DNA from: Streptantibioticus silvisoli
GTDB lineage: Bacteria; Actinomycetota; Actinomycetes; Streptomycetales; Streptomycetaceae
Assembly: GCF_027947535.2 (NCBI RefSeq)
Contig: NZ_JAAGKO020000035.1
Location: forward strand, 1-64,000
Reading direction: 5' to 3'
DNA: 64,000 nt
Under the pieces are notes generated by a model that was not told where the DNA came from, ran no database searches, and saw only the letters and a list, made by a program, of their open reading frames with translations. Positions 46,978 to 55,870 of the stretch are shown here, in pieces (the first letter of the stretch is position 1; every line of letters begins with the position of its first letter). A program made the translations under genes and the position numbers.

Positions 46978-47886
46978 ATGGAGATACGCGAGCTGCGGTA
47001 CTTCGTCGCCATCGCCGAGGAACTGCACTTCGGCAGGGCCGCCCAGCGTCTGGAGATCGCCCAGCCGCCGCTGTCCCGCGCGATCACCCGGCTCGAACGG
47101 CGGCTCGGGGTCACGTTGCTGGAGCGCACCAGCCGCAAGGTCACGCTCACCGAGGCCGGGGCGGTGCTGCTGGGCGAGGGCCGCGCGATCCTCGGCGCGG
47201 TGGCCGCGGCCGAACGGCGTACCCAGCAGGCCGCGGCACGGCGCCCCCGCCTCGCCCTCGCCGTCAAATCCGGCACCGGCGGCGAACTGCTGGCGGAACT
47301 GCTCGACGCCTACCGCGCGGAGCCCGGCGCGGCCACCGTCGACCTGCTGCTCTGCGAGGCGCACCAGCAACAGGAACTGCTGCGGGACGGGCGGGCCGAC
47401 GTGGCCCTGCTGCACCTGCCGTTCGATGCGACGACCGGGCTCGACACCGAGACCCTGTACACCGAGGGGCAGGTGGCGATCGTGCCGGCCTCCCACCCGC
47501 TCGCCGGCCGCTCCCAGGTCCGCATGGCCGAGGTCGCCGCGTTGCCGGAGCTGCCGATGGCCCGCTGGCCCGGCCCCGGCGGCGGCTACCCGGAGGGGCC
47601 GGGGGCAGAGGTACGCAACCTGACCCAGCTCTTCCAGCTCATCGCGCTCGGCCGGACCACCGCGATCATGCCCGAGTCCGCCGCCACCGACCTGCGCCGG
47701 GACCTCACCACCGTGCCGGTGCTGGACGCCCCGCCGGTGGCCACGGTGATCGCCTGGCCGTCGCAGAGCCGGCTTCGCATGGTCGCCGACCTGGTCCGCG
47801 TGGCGACACGTCTTCGACCGGCTGCTCCCCCTCCGCCCGCAGCGGCGCGGGAAGTGCTTCCGGGCTGCGACGACGGGACGTACTGA
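46978..47886 (+). CDS. LysR-family transcriptional regulator
   Basis: A 302-residue LysR-type protein. The N-terminal winged helix is clear: MEIRELRYFVAIAEELHFGR, AAQRLEIAQPPLSRAITRLE, RTSRKVTLTEAGAVLL. It is followed by a periplasmic-binding-type effector domain from about residue 90. It probably controls the divergent SDR gene and itself from the 105-bp gap between them. No clear T-N11-A operator was identified by eye. The inducer is unknown. Confidence 0.93.
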   Translation: MEIRELRYFVAIAEELHFGRAAQRLEIAQPPLSRAITRLERRLGVTLLERTSRKVTLTEAGAVLLGEGRAILGAVAAAERRTQQAAARRPRLALAVKSGTGGELLAELLDAYRAEPGAATVDLLLCEAHQQQELLRDGRADVALLHLPFDATTGLDTETLYTEGQVAIVPASHPLAGRSQVRMAEVAALPELPMARWPGPGGGYPEGPGAEVRNLTQLFQLIALGRTTAIMPESAATDLRRDLTTVPVLDAPPVATVIAWPSQSRLRMVADLVRVATRLRPAAPPPPAAAREVLPGCDDGTY

Positions 47887-47940
47887 CGGTCCGGCACGCG
47901 GCAGCGGGGAGGCACTTCCCGGGCGGGGCAGCCACGGGCC

Positions 47941-48116
47941 CGGCGAAGGACACCGACGAGCCGGGTCCCGGGGGTACGCGTCGCAGGCGGTGACCGGGGA
48001 CCGGGCGAAGGACACGCGGGCCCCGCGGTACGCCTTACGGGCGGCGGCCGGGGACCCGGCGAAGGACACGCACGGACCGGGTCCACGGGTACGCCGAGCA
48101 GGTGGCGGCCGGGGGA
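47941..48116. repeat. Three imperfect tandem units of 53-61 bp
   Basis: Units begin near 47941, 48003 and 48058. Each starts with GGCGAAGGACAC and ends with GGCCGGGGA or a close variant, with a GGTACGC element in the middle. They fill the convergent gap between the LysR gene and rph. The repeats are not obviously coding and might fold as a set of similar stem-loops. Confidence 0.6.
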
Positions 48117-48179
48117 GGCCGACACCCGCTCGGCGTTGTTCGGCCGGGGGCTACCGCTGGGGCTTCCCGCTGCGGCCGG

Positions 48180-50777
48180 TCACGGCAGGATCTCGATGTA
48201 TCCGTCGGTTCCGTGCACGCGGATCCGCTGCCCGTCGCGGATCAGCCGGGTGGCCCGCTCCACGCCCACGACGGCCGGCAGGCCGTACTCCCGGGCGATC
48301 ACCGCGCCATGCGTCATCAGGCCGCCGACCTCCGTCACCAGACCCGCGATTCCGACGAACAGCGGCGACCAGCTGGGGTCCGTGAACGTCGTGACCAGGA
48401 TGTCGCCCGCTTCGAGATCGGCCTGGGCCATGTCGAGGACGACCCGGGCCCTTCCCTCGATGGTCCCGGCGGAGACCGGCAGGCCGACCAGGGCGCCGGC
48501 CGGCACGTCGTCGCGCCGGTAGGCCCCGGTGAGGGCCTCACCGTCCGAGGTGAGCACCCGCGGCGGGGTGAGCGCGTGGTACGACCGGAACGCGTCCTTG
48601 CGCTGTCGGACGAGCCGGTCGTCCACCCGGTTGGAGCGCACGACGTCGTGGAATTCCTGGAACGTGAGGTAGAAGACGTCCTCCCTCGCAGCGAGCACGC
48701 CGGCCCGCACGAGGCGCTCGGCCTCCTCCAGCAGGGCCTGCTTGTAGACGAAGTAGCGGCTGATGATGTTGTACTTCGGGTACTCCCGGTACCCGATGAA
48801 GGTACGGACCCGGTCGATCATCCGCTTGGCCTCCTCGGCCTTGCGCTCCCCGTCCGGCAGGGCCCGCAGCCGGGCCAGCACGTCCTGTTCCTTCTTCTCC
48901 GCCTTGCGCCGCCCCTGCTCGAAGCGCTCCTCGGCGGCGCCCGGCCCGAAGTTCCTGACGTTGTCGAGGATCACGGGCACGAGCGTGGTGGGGCGCTCAC
49001 GCCACCGCGGCCTCGTGATGTCGATCTCGCCGACGCAGCGCATGCCGTACCGGTCGAGGTAGGCCACGATGGCGTCCCGCGCCGCGCTCCCGCCCGCGAG
49101 CGTCGCCAGCTCGTCCAGGAAGCCCTCGTCCTCGACGCCCGCCAGGAACGCCACCACCTGCGGCCACGGGCGGATCACGTCGGCGACGTCGAGCAGCGCC
49201 AGTCCCATCTCGGACGTGACGTTGCCGGGGGCGGACAGTGTGAGCGTGTCGGCAACGTTCTTCTCGCCCAGCCACTCCCCCAGCTTGTCGTTGAGCCACC
49301 ACGTGGCCTCCATCCCCGCCATGATCGCCTGAAGGCTCAGCGGATCGGTCAGGACCCGCTTGTGCTCCTCGAAGGCCTCCAGCAGGAAGTCGAACAGCGC
49401 CGGGCCGGTCTTCGCCCGGATGCCCCGCTCCAGGGCGGCGACGGACGCCCGGCTGCGCTCGATCAGCCCGGTGACGACGGCCGGATCGGTCTCGATCGGG
49501 GCGGGCGCACCGCCGGCCGGCGGCCCCCCGGGGCCCGCGTCCGGGAGCGACGGGACGAAGTCGTCGCGGTCCAGGACGGTCTCCAGCGCGTCCCTGACCA
49601 GCGGATCGCCCCTTCCCATGAGCTCCAGCAGGCCGGCGCGGCTGGCGGGTGAGGCCAGGCGCCGGGTGACGTCGACGAACAGCCGCCCGCCGGCCGTGTG
49701 CATCGGCGCCATGGCCGTCAGCTGCCACACGGAGAGCCCCAGGGGCCTCATCGGGTCGGTCATCATCTGGGCGTGGCCGACGGAGACGTAGACGTGCGGG
49801 TCCTGGTCGCCGGCCTCGGGGATGGGGAACAGCGTGGTGATCGGCCGGCTCTGAACGATGTGGAAACCCTCATCGACCAGGCACCACTCGATGTCCTGCG
49901 GGCGGCCGAAGTGCGCCTCGATCCGCCGCCCGAGCTGCACGAGCCGCACCACCTGCGCGTCCGTCAGCGCCGGCTGCTCCTGCCGCCGCGCGTCGACCGC
50001 CACGTCCTGCGTACCGCCGGCCGGCAGGGCGTGAACGGCACGCTGTTTGACGGCGATCGCCCTGGTGACGACTTCGCCGTGCCGCACCGTGAAGACGTCC
50101 GGGTTCACCAGTCCGGAGACCAGGGCCTCGCCGAGACCGAGGCCGGCGTCCACGGTGGCGGTCTTCCGGTGGCCCGTGACGGGGTCGGCCGTGAACAGGA
50201 CGCCGGCCGCGTGCGGGAAGACCATCCGCTGCACGACGACGGCCATGTGGACCGTACGGTGGTCGATGCCGTTGCGCTGGCGGTAGGCCACCGCCCGCTC
50301 GGTGAACAGCGAGGCCCAGCACCGGCTGACGTGCCGGAGGACCTCCGCCGGCCCCATGACGTTCAGGTACGTGTCCTGCTGGCCGGCGAACGAGGCCGTC
50401 GGCAGGTCCTCCGCCGTGGCGCTGGACCGGACGGCGTAAGCGGCCTGCTCGCCGAACCGGGCGAGCGCGCCGGTGATCGCCGCCGCGAGATCGCCCGGGA
50501 CGGCGACCTCTTCGACGGTCCGGCGAATCCGCTCGCTGAGCGTGCGGATCGCCTCCCGGTCGTCCGGGTCCAGGCGCGACAACTGATCGATCCGGTCGCC
50601 GATCGACGGCTCCTGCGCCATGATCCGCCGGAAGGCGTTCGTCGTCACGCAGAAGCCGTCCGGCACGCGGACGCCGTCGATCCGCGACAGCCCGCCCAGG
50701 TGGGCGCCCTTGCCGCCGACGACCGCGACCTGCGTCTCGTCCACCTCGTGAAGATCCCGCACGTACTGCTCGGTCAT
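48180..50777 (-). CDS. rph: Rifampin phosphotransferase
   Basis: An 865-residue protein of exactly Rph size. The N-terminal ATP-grasp-like domain (about 10-310) contains VGGKGAHLGGL and AYAVRSSATAEDLPTASFAG. A large helical rifamycin-binding middle domain follows. The C-terminal swivelling His domain contains GGLMTHGAVIAREYG with His823 (Listeria Rph uses His825). It uses ATP to phosphorylate the C21 hydroxyl of rifamycins, giving resistance. Identification rests on length, the residues around the His, and a rifamycin-associated element upstream at 51103-51122. Phosphoenolpyruvate synthase is the main alternative but differs in length and His motif. ATG 50777 overlaps the stop of a 90-codon leader ORF (ATGA). 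Confidence 0.92.
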   Translation of the reverse strand: MTEQYVRDLHEVDETQVAVVGGKGAHLGGLSRIDGVRVPDGFCVTTNAFRRIMAQEPSIGDRIDQLSRLDPDDREAIRTLSERIRRTVEEVAVPGDLAAAITGALARFGEQAAYAVRSSATAEDLPTASFAGQQDTYLNVMGPAEVLRHVSRCWASLFTERAVAYRQRNGIDHRTVHMAVVVQRMVFPHAAGVLFTADPVTGHRKTATVDAGLGLGEALVSGLVNPDVFTVRHGEVVTRAIAVKQRAVHALPAGGTQDVAVDARRQEQPALTDAQVVRLVQLGRRIEAHFGRPQDIEWCLVDEGFHIVQSRPITTLFPIPEAGDQDPHVYVSVGHAQMMTDPMRPLGLSVWQLTAMAPMHTAGGRLFVDVTRRLASPASRAGLLELMGRGDPLVRDALETVLDRDDFVPSLPDAGPGGPPAGGAPAPIETDPAVVTGLIERSRASVAALERGIRAKTGPALFDFLLEAFEEHKRVLTDPLSLQAIMAGMEATWWLNDKLGEWLGEKNVADTLTLSAPGNVTSEMGLALLDVADVIRPWPQVVAFLAGVEDEGFLDELATLAGGSAARDAIVAYLDRYGMRCVGEIDITRPRWRERPTTLVPVILDNVRNFGPGAAEERFEQGRRKAEKKEQDVLARLRALPDGERKAEEAKRMIDRVRTFIGYREYPKYNIISRYFVYKQALLEEAERLVRAGVLAAREDVFYLTFQEFHDVVRSNRVDDRLVRQRKDAFRSYHALTPPRVLTSDGEALTGAYRRDDVPAGALVGLPVSAGTIEGRARVVLDMAQADLEAGDILVTTFTDPSWSPLFVGIAGLVTEVGGLMTHGAVIAREYGLPAVVGVERATRLIRDGQRIRVHGTDGYIEILP

Positions 50778-51046
50778 CGCGACACCCCCGGGGCAGCCGT
50801 GTCCCGTCGCACCGCACCGGCCGATCGCTGCACCGGCGCCGCCGGCTGCGTCGAACCTCCTGTCAGACCCGCCCTGGTCTCCGGCCGCCCTCCCGTCGAC
50901 CGGTCGGCCGACCGCTCCAGCCTCCCGGACCGCGCACACCCCCGCACCGCCCCGAACGTCCGCATCCCCATCCGCACCTGCGCTTCCGATCCCCTCGCTG
51001 GTTCGACGTCACCGCGTCCCCCGTACGTCGACAACAACACCCGCAC
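50774..51046 (-). pseudogene. 90-codon leader ORF: truncated rifamycin/macrolide-type glycosyltransferase start, coupled to rph
   Basis: From GTG 51046 (GAGGG seven bases upstream) the first 17 residues, VRVLLSTYGGRGDVEPA, match the start of actinomycete GT1 glycosyltransferases of the rifamycin/macrolide-inactivating type. The following 70 residues do not resemble the enzyme. The frame stays open and ends in TGA 50774-50776, overlapping the rph ATG by 4 bp. It therefore looks like the 5' end of a lost glycosyltransferase gene whose deletion placed its expression signals in front of rph. It may now act as a coupled leader. No function for the peptide is claimed. Confidence 0.6.
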
Positions 51047-51102
51047 GTCGTGCCCTCATTTCCGCAGGTTGTAGCCTCGGCCGCCGATTCTGCGCCACCA
51101 CC

Positions 51103-51122
51103 GGGGCCTTGCCGCAAGCCCC
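51103..51122. promoter_or_regulatory. Rifamycin-associated element (RAE)
   Basis: GGGGCCTTGCCGCAAGCCCC is the exact reverse complement of the RAE consensus as I recall it (GGGGCTTGCGGCAAGGCCCC), the palindrome found upstream of actinomycete rifamycin-inactivating genes (rph, rgt, rox, arr) and needed for rifamycin induction. It lies 325 bp upstream of rph and 56 bp upstream of the leader ORF. The palindrome presents TTGCSG hexamers on both strands. On the minus strand TTGCGG is followed 19 bp later by CAGAAT, a plausible rph promoter. Confidence 0.9.
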
Positions 51123-51137
51123 CCTACGCGCTATAAC
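51109..51137 (+). promoter_or_regulatory. Plus-strand promoter whose -35 lies inside the RAE
   Basis: TTGCCG (51109-51114, within the RAE) and TATAAC (51132-51137) are spaced by exactly 17 bp. Transcription would run away from rph into the stem-loop at 51140-51188 and then antisense to the transposase remnant. Whether it is active, and whether rifamycins induce it, cannot be told from sequence. Confidence 0.45.
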
Positions 51138-51139
51138 TT

Positions 51140-51188
51140 AGGAGTGGCGAGGAGAGAGATCTCCTCGCCGTTGTGTTTTGCCACTCCT
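51140..51188. other. Nested stem-loop next to the RAE
   Basis: An inner hairpin GGCGAGGAGA / TCTCCTCGCC (51146-51155 and 51160-51169) has a GAGA tetraloop in the plus-strand RNA. It is enclosed by AGGAGTGGC / GCCACTCCT (51140-51148 and 51180-51188), which shares three bases with the inner stem, so the two pairings compete. It could be a terminator for minus-strand transcription coming out of the transposase remnant, an end structure of that element, or a 5' leader of the plus-strand transcript. Confidence 0.5.
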
Positions 51189-51261
51189 CTTTGGCCGTTC
51201 CCCCCTTCGGCGTCTTGTCTTTTCACGCTGTGACTTCTGCCGCCCGCCGGAACGGCGAGCT

Positions 51262-51730
51262 TCACGCGAAGCGGGACGCGGCGCTGGCCCGGGCGAATGT
51301 CCTGTCGGCCCTACGGATGCAACGGCCGCGGGCCCAGGCGTTCCCCGGCCCACGGATGTACCAGCCGCAGGTAGTGCCGGGCCCGGAGCCGTGGGGCACG
51401 CCACGTCGCATGATGGCGGGTTCGATCCCGCGTTGCCGCGGCAGGCGACGACGGTACGTGTCGAGGCGTAACCGCGGTCGGCCAACAGCTGACATGGCCG
51501 GTGGCGAGGACGGCCGGCCCTGCCCCGGACGTGCGGTGCCGCGTCGAGCAACGGCAGCGGCTACGTGACGTCGTCCCGGTTGCCGGCGGTGAGCACGGTG
51601 GCGGGCGGGGCGGTCAACCCCCGGGGCAGCCGGTACCGCACCCCGTCCACCAGCCGGCGCCAGCACGTCACCCGCGACCCGCGCCCACAGGTCGTCCGAT
51701 ACCAGCCAAGTCGGCTCCTTCTCCTCCCCC
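51262..51730 (-). pseudogene. IS5-family transposase pseudogene
   Basis: Fragments of one DDE transposase are read in several minus-strand frames, in the right order. They are EKEPTWLVSDDLWARV (N-terminus), GLTAPPATVLTAGNRDDVT, GRAGRPRHRPCQLLADRGYA (the strand around the second catalytic Asp), GIEPAIMRRGVPHGSGPGT and ADRTFARA (the region of the catalytic Glu). At about 470 bp it is roughly half the normal gene, so internal sequence is deleted and frames are shifted. It lies next to the RAE and may have taken part in the rearrangement there. Confidence 0.75.
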
Positions 51731-51950
51731 ATGACCCGACCAACGAGCCAACCGGGCCCCGGACATGGGCAAACAGGCGCCTTGTCGGTCGCTCCGCCGA
51801 CGCCCACGACGTCTCAATCCGGATAGCGCCGGGATCCGACCTTCGGCCGCCTTCAACTCGGCTTGCTGTCAATGGAGTTGATGGAAACCAGTCGCACTCA
51901 AGAAGCGGGTCGGCGTAGGTTTCCGCCCGGACCGACGAGAAGGGGAAACC

Positions 51951-52169
51951 ATGCGCAAGGCAGTAGCAGCATTCGCGGTGGCCGCCACGGTCGTCGCGAC
52001 CGGTGTGTTGTTCGCGCCGGCCGCAAGCGCCGCGACCTATGGCTGCCGCGGTTCGCAGATCGACACCTACCCGGTGAAGACCGAGGGAGGAACCCAGTAC
52101 GGTGTCCCGGTGCAGCGAGTCGACCTACGAGGAGTCGCAGACATGGTCGGTCGTCCGAGCACGCGTTGA
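51951..52169 (+). pseudogene. Small secreted Cys-containing protein, truncated
   Basis: From ATG 51951 (GAGAAGGGGA upstream) a clear signal peptide runs to ASA (residues 1-28). It is followed by ATYGCRGSQIDTYPVKTEGG, the start of a family of small secreted Streptomyces proteins that I recall as about 90 residues with a paired Cys near the C-terminus. After residue 50 the sequence no longer fits, and the 72-residue ORF ends at TGA 52167-52169 without the second Cys. A frameshift or deletion around 52100-52110 is likely. The function of the family is unknown to me. Confidence 0.6.
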
Positions 52170-52307
52170 CGTTGCGGGCCGTTGTCGGCCCGTCATCGCG
52201 TGCTGCCTTCGGTTCGGCGACACAGCGACCGTTCCCTGCCTGAATCACCCGGCACACCTGGTGTGCGCCGGGGACGGGCCTCGCCGCCGGCAATCCGAAG
52301 GGCCTCC

Positions 52308-53771
52308 GTGCCGTCCACTCCCTCTTCCTCCTCCCCTGCAACTGCTCCCGGTTCCGGTCGATCCGTTGCGCCGAGCCTGTGGCGCGATCGCGACTTCCGC
52401 AGACTCTGGGCGGGTCAGACGGCCTCCCAACTCGGCGAACAGACCACGCTGATCGTTCTCCCGCTCTACGCCGTCCTGGCGCTCAACGCCGGCGCCGGCG
52501 AGTTGGGCGTGCTGCGCGCGGTGGGACAGGTGCCGGTCCTGTTGCTCTCGCTCCTCGCCGGCGCCTGGGTGGACCGGTGGCGGACCCGCACGGTCATGGT
52601 GATGACGGACGCCGGCCGGTCCCTGGTACTGGGCGCCGCCGCCGTGGCCGGTCTGCTCGGCCGGCTCGGTCTGCCCGCGCTGCTGGTGGTCGCCCTCGCC
52701 GCCGGGGCGCTGTCCGTGTTCTTCGACGTGGCGTACCAGGCGTCTCTCGTACGGCTGGTGGAACGCGGCCAGTTGCTCCGGGGCAACAGCGCGCTCGAGG
52801 GCAGCCGGTCCGCAGCGCAGATCGGCGGGCCCGCCCTCGGCGGCGCGTTGGTGTCACTGCTGTCGGCGCCGATCGCCGCGGTCTGCGGCGCGGTGTTCTT
52901 CGCGCTGTCGTTCCTGTCGCTCCGGCGGATGCGCCGGACCGAGTCGGTTCCGGAACGCCCGGACCGTTCCCGTCGGGTGGGGCGGCGGATTCATGAGGGC
53001 CTCCGCTTCGTCGTCGGCGACACCTCGTTGCGGACCGTGTGCCTCGCCTCGGCCGCCTTCCAGTTCTCCTTCGCGGCCATGATGACCGTCTATCTGCTCT
53101 TCCTGCCGCGGCAACTGCACCTGCCGGGCGCCGCGGTCGGGCTGGCGCTCGCGGTGACGGGGCCGGGCGCGCTGCTGGGTTCGATGCTGGCCGCGCGGTT
53201 GCCGGGCCGGTTCGGTCATGGCGCGGTGCTCGTGTTCGCGGCGGCACTCGGCGACGGCGTGTTCCTGGCGGTGCCCGCGCTGCACGGCTCCTCGGCGGTG
53301 ACGGTCTGCGCGCTCCTGGCGATCGCCTTCGTGTTCGGGACCGCCGGGCAGTTGGTGAACGTCACGGTCATGGCGATACGGCAGACCGTCACTCCGGACG
53401 GGATGCAGGCCCGCGTGGCCGCGACCATATCGTTCGTCGGCATGGGGATGGCGCCACCCGGCTCCCTGCTCGGCGGGTTCCTCCCGATGGAGTGGGGGTT
53501 GCGCACCAGCCTGCTGGTGACGGCCGTGGGCATGCTGTCGTCACCGGTGCTGATGGCTCTGTCCCCGCTCGCCCGCCTGGGCCGGACGCTTCCGGCCGCG
53601 CGGAACGCGCCTCCGCCGGCCGGCCGCACCGAGCTGCCGGAGTCCGGCGGCCACCCATCCCCCTACGCCCGCCTGCGCCTGATCCGGCTGCGCGGGGGCT
53701 TCAGGGCCGGCGGCCGCGGAAGGTGCGGCGCAGGTCGCTCACCCAGGCGGCGGGGTTCTCCCAGGGGATGA
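52308..53771 (+). CDS. MFS transporter
   Basis: A 487-residue MFS_3-type transporter. It opens with APSLWRDRDFRRLWAGQTAS and has the loop AGAWVDRWRTRTVMVMTDAG. The body has about twelve hydrophobic segments, followed by a basic hydrophilic tail of about 60 residues. Its layout resembles the exporter at 18233, but the two are clearly diverged. Start GTG 52308 has AAGGG five bases upstream. The last 71 bp overlap the 3' end of the convergent epoxide hydrolase gene, so the Arg/Gly-rich tail may be the result of stop-codon loss. The substrate is unknown. Confidence 0.88.
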   Translation: MPSTPSSSSPATAPGSGRSVAPSLWRDRDFRRLWAGQTASQLGEQTTLIVLPLYAVLALNAGAGELGVLRAVGQVPVLLLSLLAGAWVDRWRTRTVMVMTDAGRSLVLGAAAVAGLLGRLGLPALLVVALAAGALSVFFDVAYQASLVRLVERGQLLRGNSALEGSRSAAQIGGPALGGALVSLLSAPIAAVCGAVFFALSFLSLRRMRRTESVPERPDRSRRVGRRIHEGLRFVVGDTSLRTVCLASAAFQFSFAAMMTVYLLFLPRQLHLPGAAVGLALAVTGPGALLGSMLAARLPGRFGHGAVLVFAAALGDGVFLAVPALHGSSAVTVCALLAIAFVFGTAGQLVNVTVMAIRQTVTPDGMQARVAATISFVGMGMAPPGSLLGGFLPMEWGLRTSLLVTAVGMLSSPVLMALSPLARLGRTLPAARNAPPPAGRTELPESGGHPSPYARLRLIRLRGGFRAGGRGRCGAGRSPRRRGSPRG

Positions 53772-54936
53772 AGTGGCCGCCGTGGTCATGGGCGTTGACG
53801 TTGACGTGGTTGAACCAAGCGGCCTGCGGGCCGGACGTGAACGCCTGGACGCGCTCGTCGGCGGTGTGGATGCCGGGCGGGTTCTCGTACGTGACGAAGG
53901 TGAGGCCGACCGGGGCCTGCACGACCGGGGTGCGGTCGTGGGACGGGGACCAGGGGTAGCGGTTGGCGTTGGCGTAGTAACGCATCGACGTGGCGATGGA
54001 GTTGTTCACCCAGTAGATCGTGGCGTGGGTGAGCAGGTCGTCCTTGCTGAAGACGGACTCGATGTCGCCGCCGTTGTCGCTCCAGGCGTTCCACCGCTCC
54101 AGCAGCCAGGCGAGCAGTCCGGCGGGTGAGTCGCTCAGCCCGTGGGCCAGGGTGGCGCCGTCGAGCATGTGCACGGCGAGGTGGGATGCCGAGCGGTGGT
54201 CCATCTCGATGATGCGGGCCCGGACGTCGGCGGGCTGGTCGTCGGTGAGGGGCCGGCTCTGGGCGAGGTCCCACGCGCGCGGGCCGGTGAAGAAGTCGAG
54301 GCGCAGTCCGGAGCCGATGTGGATTCCGTACAGCTCGTCGGCGTACTTGTGGCCGAGCTGGCTGGAGATGAGCCCGCCGATGTCGCAACCCCCCGCGGCG
54401 TACTTCTCGTAGCCCAGGGTCTCGGTCATCAGCGAGTGCCAGAGGTCGGAGACCTTCCAGAAGTTGACGTCCGGAAAGCCGGTGAGCGGGCCGGGGAAAC
54501 CGAAGCCGGGCAGGGACGGCACGATGACGTCGAACGCGTCGGCGGGGTCACCGCCGAACGCGGCCGGGTCGGCGAGCGGGTCGATCACCTTCGACCAGTG
54601 CCAGAACGTCCACGGCCAGCCGTGGGTGAGGATCAACGGGATCGGGCGCGGGCCGCGGCCGGGCTTGCGCATGAAGTGCACCGGGACGCCGGCGACGCTC
54701 ACCCGGTAGTGCTCGTAGGCGTTGATGGCGGCCTCGGCCTTGCGCCAGTCGTAGCCGTCCCGCCAGTGGGCGACCAGCTCACGAAGACAGCTGTCCGGGA
54801 CGCCGTAGGACCAGTCCTCGTTCCCCTCGTCCAGCGGCGGACGGGTCAGCGTGAGCCGGGCGCGCAAGTCGTCGAGGACGTCGTCGGACACATGGATCGG
54901 GGTGGGTTCCAGGGGAAATCCCTGCGGGGCGGTCAT
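53701..54936 (-). CDS. Epoxide hydrolase (alpha/beta-hydrolase, microsomal-EH-like N-terminal domain)
   Basis: A 411-residue enzyme with the EHN domain typical of microsomal-type epoxide hydrolases (residues about 8-110). The oxyanion-hole motif is HGWPW (105-109), the nucleophile elbow GGCDIGG has Asp185, and the catalytic His388 is in HDHGGHF. It should open epoxides through an Asp-ester intermediate. The usual Trp after the nucleophile is Ile. ATG 54936 has GAGGAG upstream. No pathway partner is obvious. Its 3' end overlaps the convergent MFS gene by 71 bp. Confidence 0.92.
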   Translation of the reverse strand: MTAPQGFPLEPTPIHVSDDVLDDLRARLTLTRPPLDEGNEDWSYGVPDSCLRELVAHWRDGYDWRKAEAAINAYEHYRVSVAGVPVHFMRKPGRGPRPIPLILTHGWPWTFWHWSKVIDPLADPAAFGGDPADAFDVIVPSLPGFGFPGPLTGFPDVNFWKVSDLWHSLMTETLGYEKYAAGGCDIGGLISSQLGHKYADELYGIHIGSGLRLDFFTGPRAWDLAQSRPLTDDQPADVRARIIEMDHRSASHLAVHMLDGATLAHGLSDSPAGLLAWLLERWNAWSDNGGDIESVFSKDDLLTHATIYWVNNSIATSMRYYANANRYPWSPSHDRTPVVQAPVGLTFVTYENPPGIHTADERVQAFTSGPQAAWFNHVNVNAHDHGGHFIPWENPAAWVSDLRRTFRGRRP

Positions 54937-55220
54937 GTCGTGGCTCCTCACTGCGAGCGGGGAATGCGAAAGGAATTTACTGTCGAACGCCTCCTCCCCG
55001 GCGCCGGACGCGGAAACAGGCCGAAAAGGTGGGTCCCCGAAACCCCTCGCGCACGCGACGCCCGCGCCCGCACGCACGCGCCCGTACGCGCCGCACGTTC
55101 GTGAACGCCCCCGCAGGCCCGACCGCACCCGTACACGCCCGCGTGCCCATGCCCGCACGCCTGTGCACGCCCTCGCGCCGCCCGGACCGCCACCGCCAGG
55201 ACCGCCCGCCGCCTCCCCCG
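54937..55220. other. Intergenic stretch of alternating CG/CA dinucleotides
   Basis: Between the epoxide hydrolase start and the Nudix stop. Positions about 55040-55165 are rich in alternating purine-pyrimidine runs (CGCACGCGACG, GCACGCACGCGCC, GTACGCGCCGCACG), which favour Z-DNA. No gene was recognised. An AT-richer stretch at 54960-54985 probably contains the epoxide hydrolase promoter. Confidence 0.4.
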
Positions 55221-55763
55221 TCACAGGAGCGTCAGGTGTTCCAGGGCGAGGTAGGCCGCGGCGGTGTCGGTCATTCCGCCGGTGCGGAGCACGCCGGTGC
55301 GGAACTCGTCCAGGGTGAGGGTGACGACCTCGATGAACTCCGTGCCCTGCGGGGTCGGTTCGGTGACCTTGACGCAGTCGGTGGCGAGGAAGGCGAAGCG
55401 GCGGGCGCTGGAGTAGGCGTCGTGCCAGTACTGTCCGACCGGTCGGACTTCGCCCTGGTAACCGGTCTCTTCCAGCAGTTCCCTGGCGACGGCCCGGGCC
55501 GGCTGCTCGCCGGGTTCGATGAAGCCGCCCGGCAGTTCGGACATCACGCGGTCGGGCCCTGGCCGGTACTGGCGGGCCAGGATGACGCGCCGGTCCGGGG
55601 TGAGGGCGAGCACCGCGCCGGCCGGGCCCTCGCGCTTGAGGTAGAACTCCTCCCGCCTGCCGTCGGGCAGCTCGAACGCGACGCGGTCCACGGAGCGGCC
55701 GAACTCGCTGAAGACGGTGCTGCGTTCGATCTCGCGCCATGACGCCGCGGTGTTGATCGTCAT
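55221..55763 (-). CDS. Nudix hydrolase (ADP-ribose pyrophosphatase-like)
   Basis: A 180-residue Nudix protein. The Nudix box is complete: GGFIEPGEQPARAVARELLE followed by ETGY, with the metal-binding Glu residues present. The upstream strand VILARQYRPGPDRVMSELPG fits the ADP-ribose pyrophosphatase/NudF-like subgroup, which hydrolyses nucleotide-sugar diphosphates. The start at ATG 55763 has only a weak ribosome-binding site. It is on the same strand as the MDR oxidoreductase, 107 bp downstream of that gene's stop. Confidence 0.92.
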   Translation of the reverse strand: MTINTAASWREIERSTVFSEFGRSVDRVAFELPDGRREEFYLKREGPAGAVLALTPDRRVILARQYRPGPDRVMSELPGGFIEPGEQPARAVARELLEETGYQGEVRPVGQYWHDAYSSARRFAFLATDCVKVTEPTPQGTEFIEVVTLTLDEFRTGVLRTGGMTDTAAAYLALEHLTLL

Positions 55764-55870
55764 GGACAGGACTGTACGTCCCCTGGCCGGCCCGGAATGC
55801 CCACCGGTGCCCCGCCGAGACAGCCACCGGAGACGTCGGTGGACGGCTCGTTCCGGACGACCTGGACGAC

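Noticed and set aside
51103-51122. Palindrome considered as a terminator
   Set aside because: It matches the rifamycin-associated element base for base and lies upstream of rph, with no gene end nearby.
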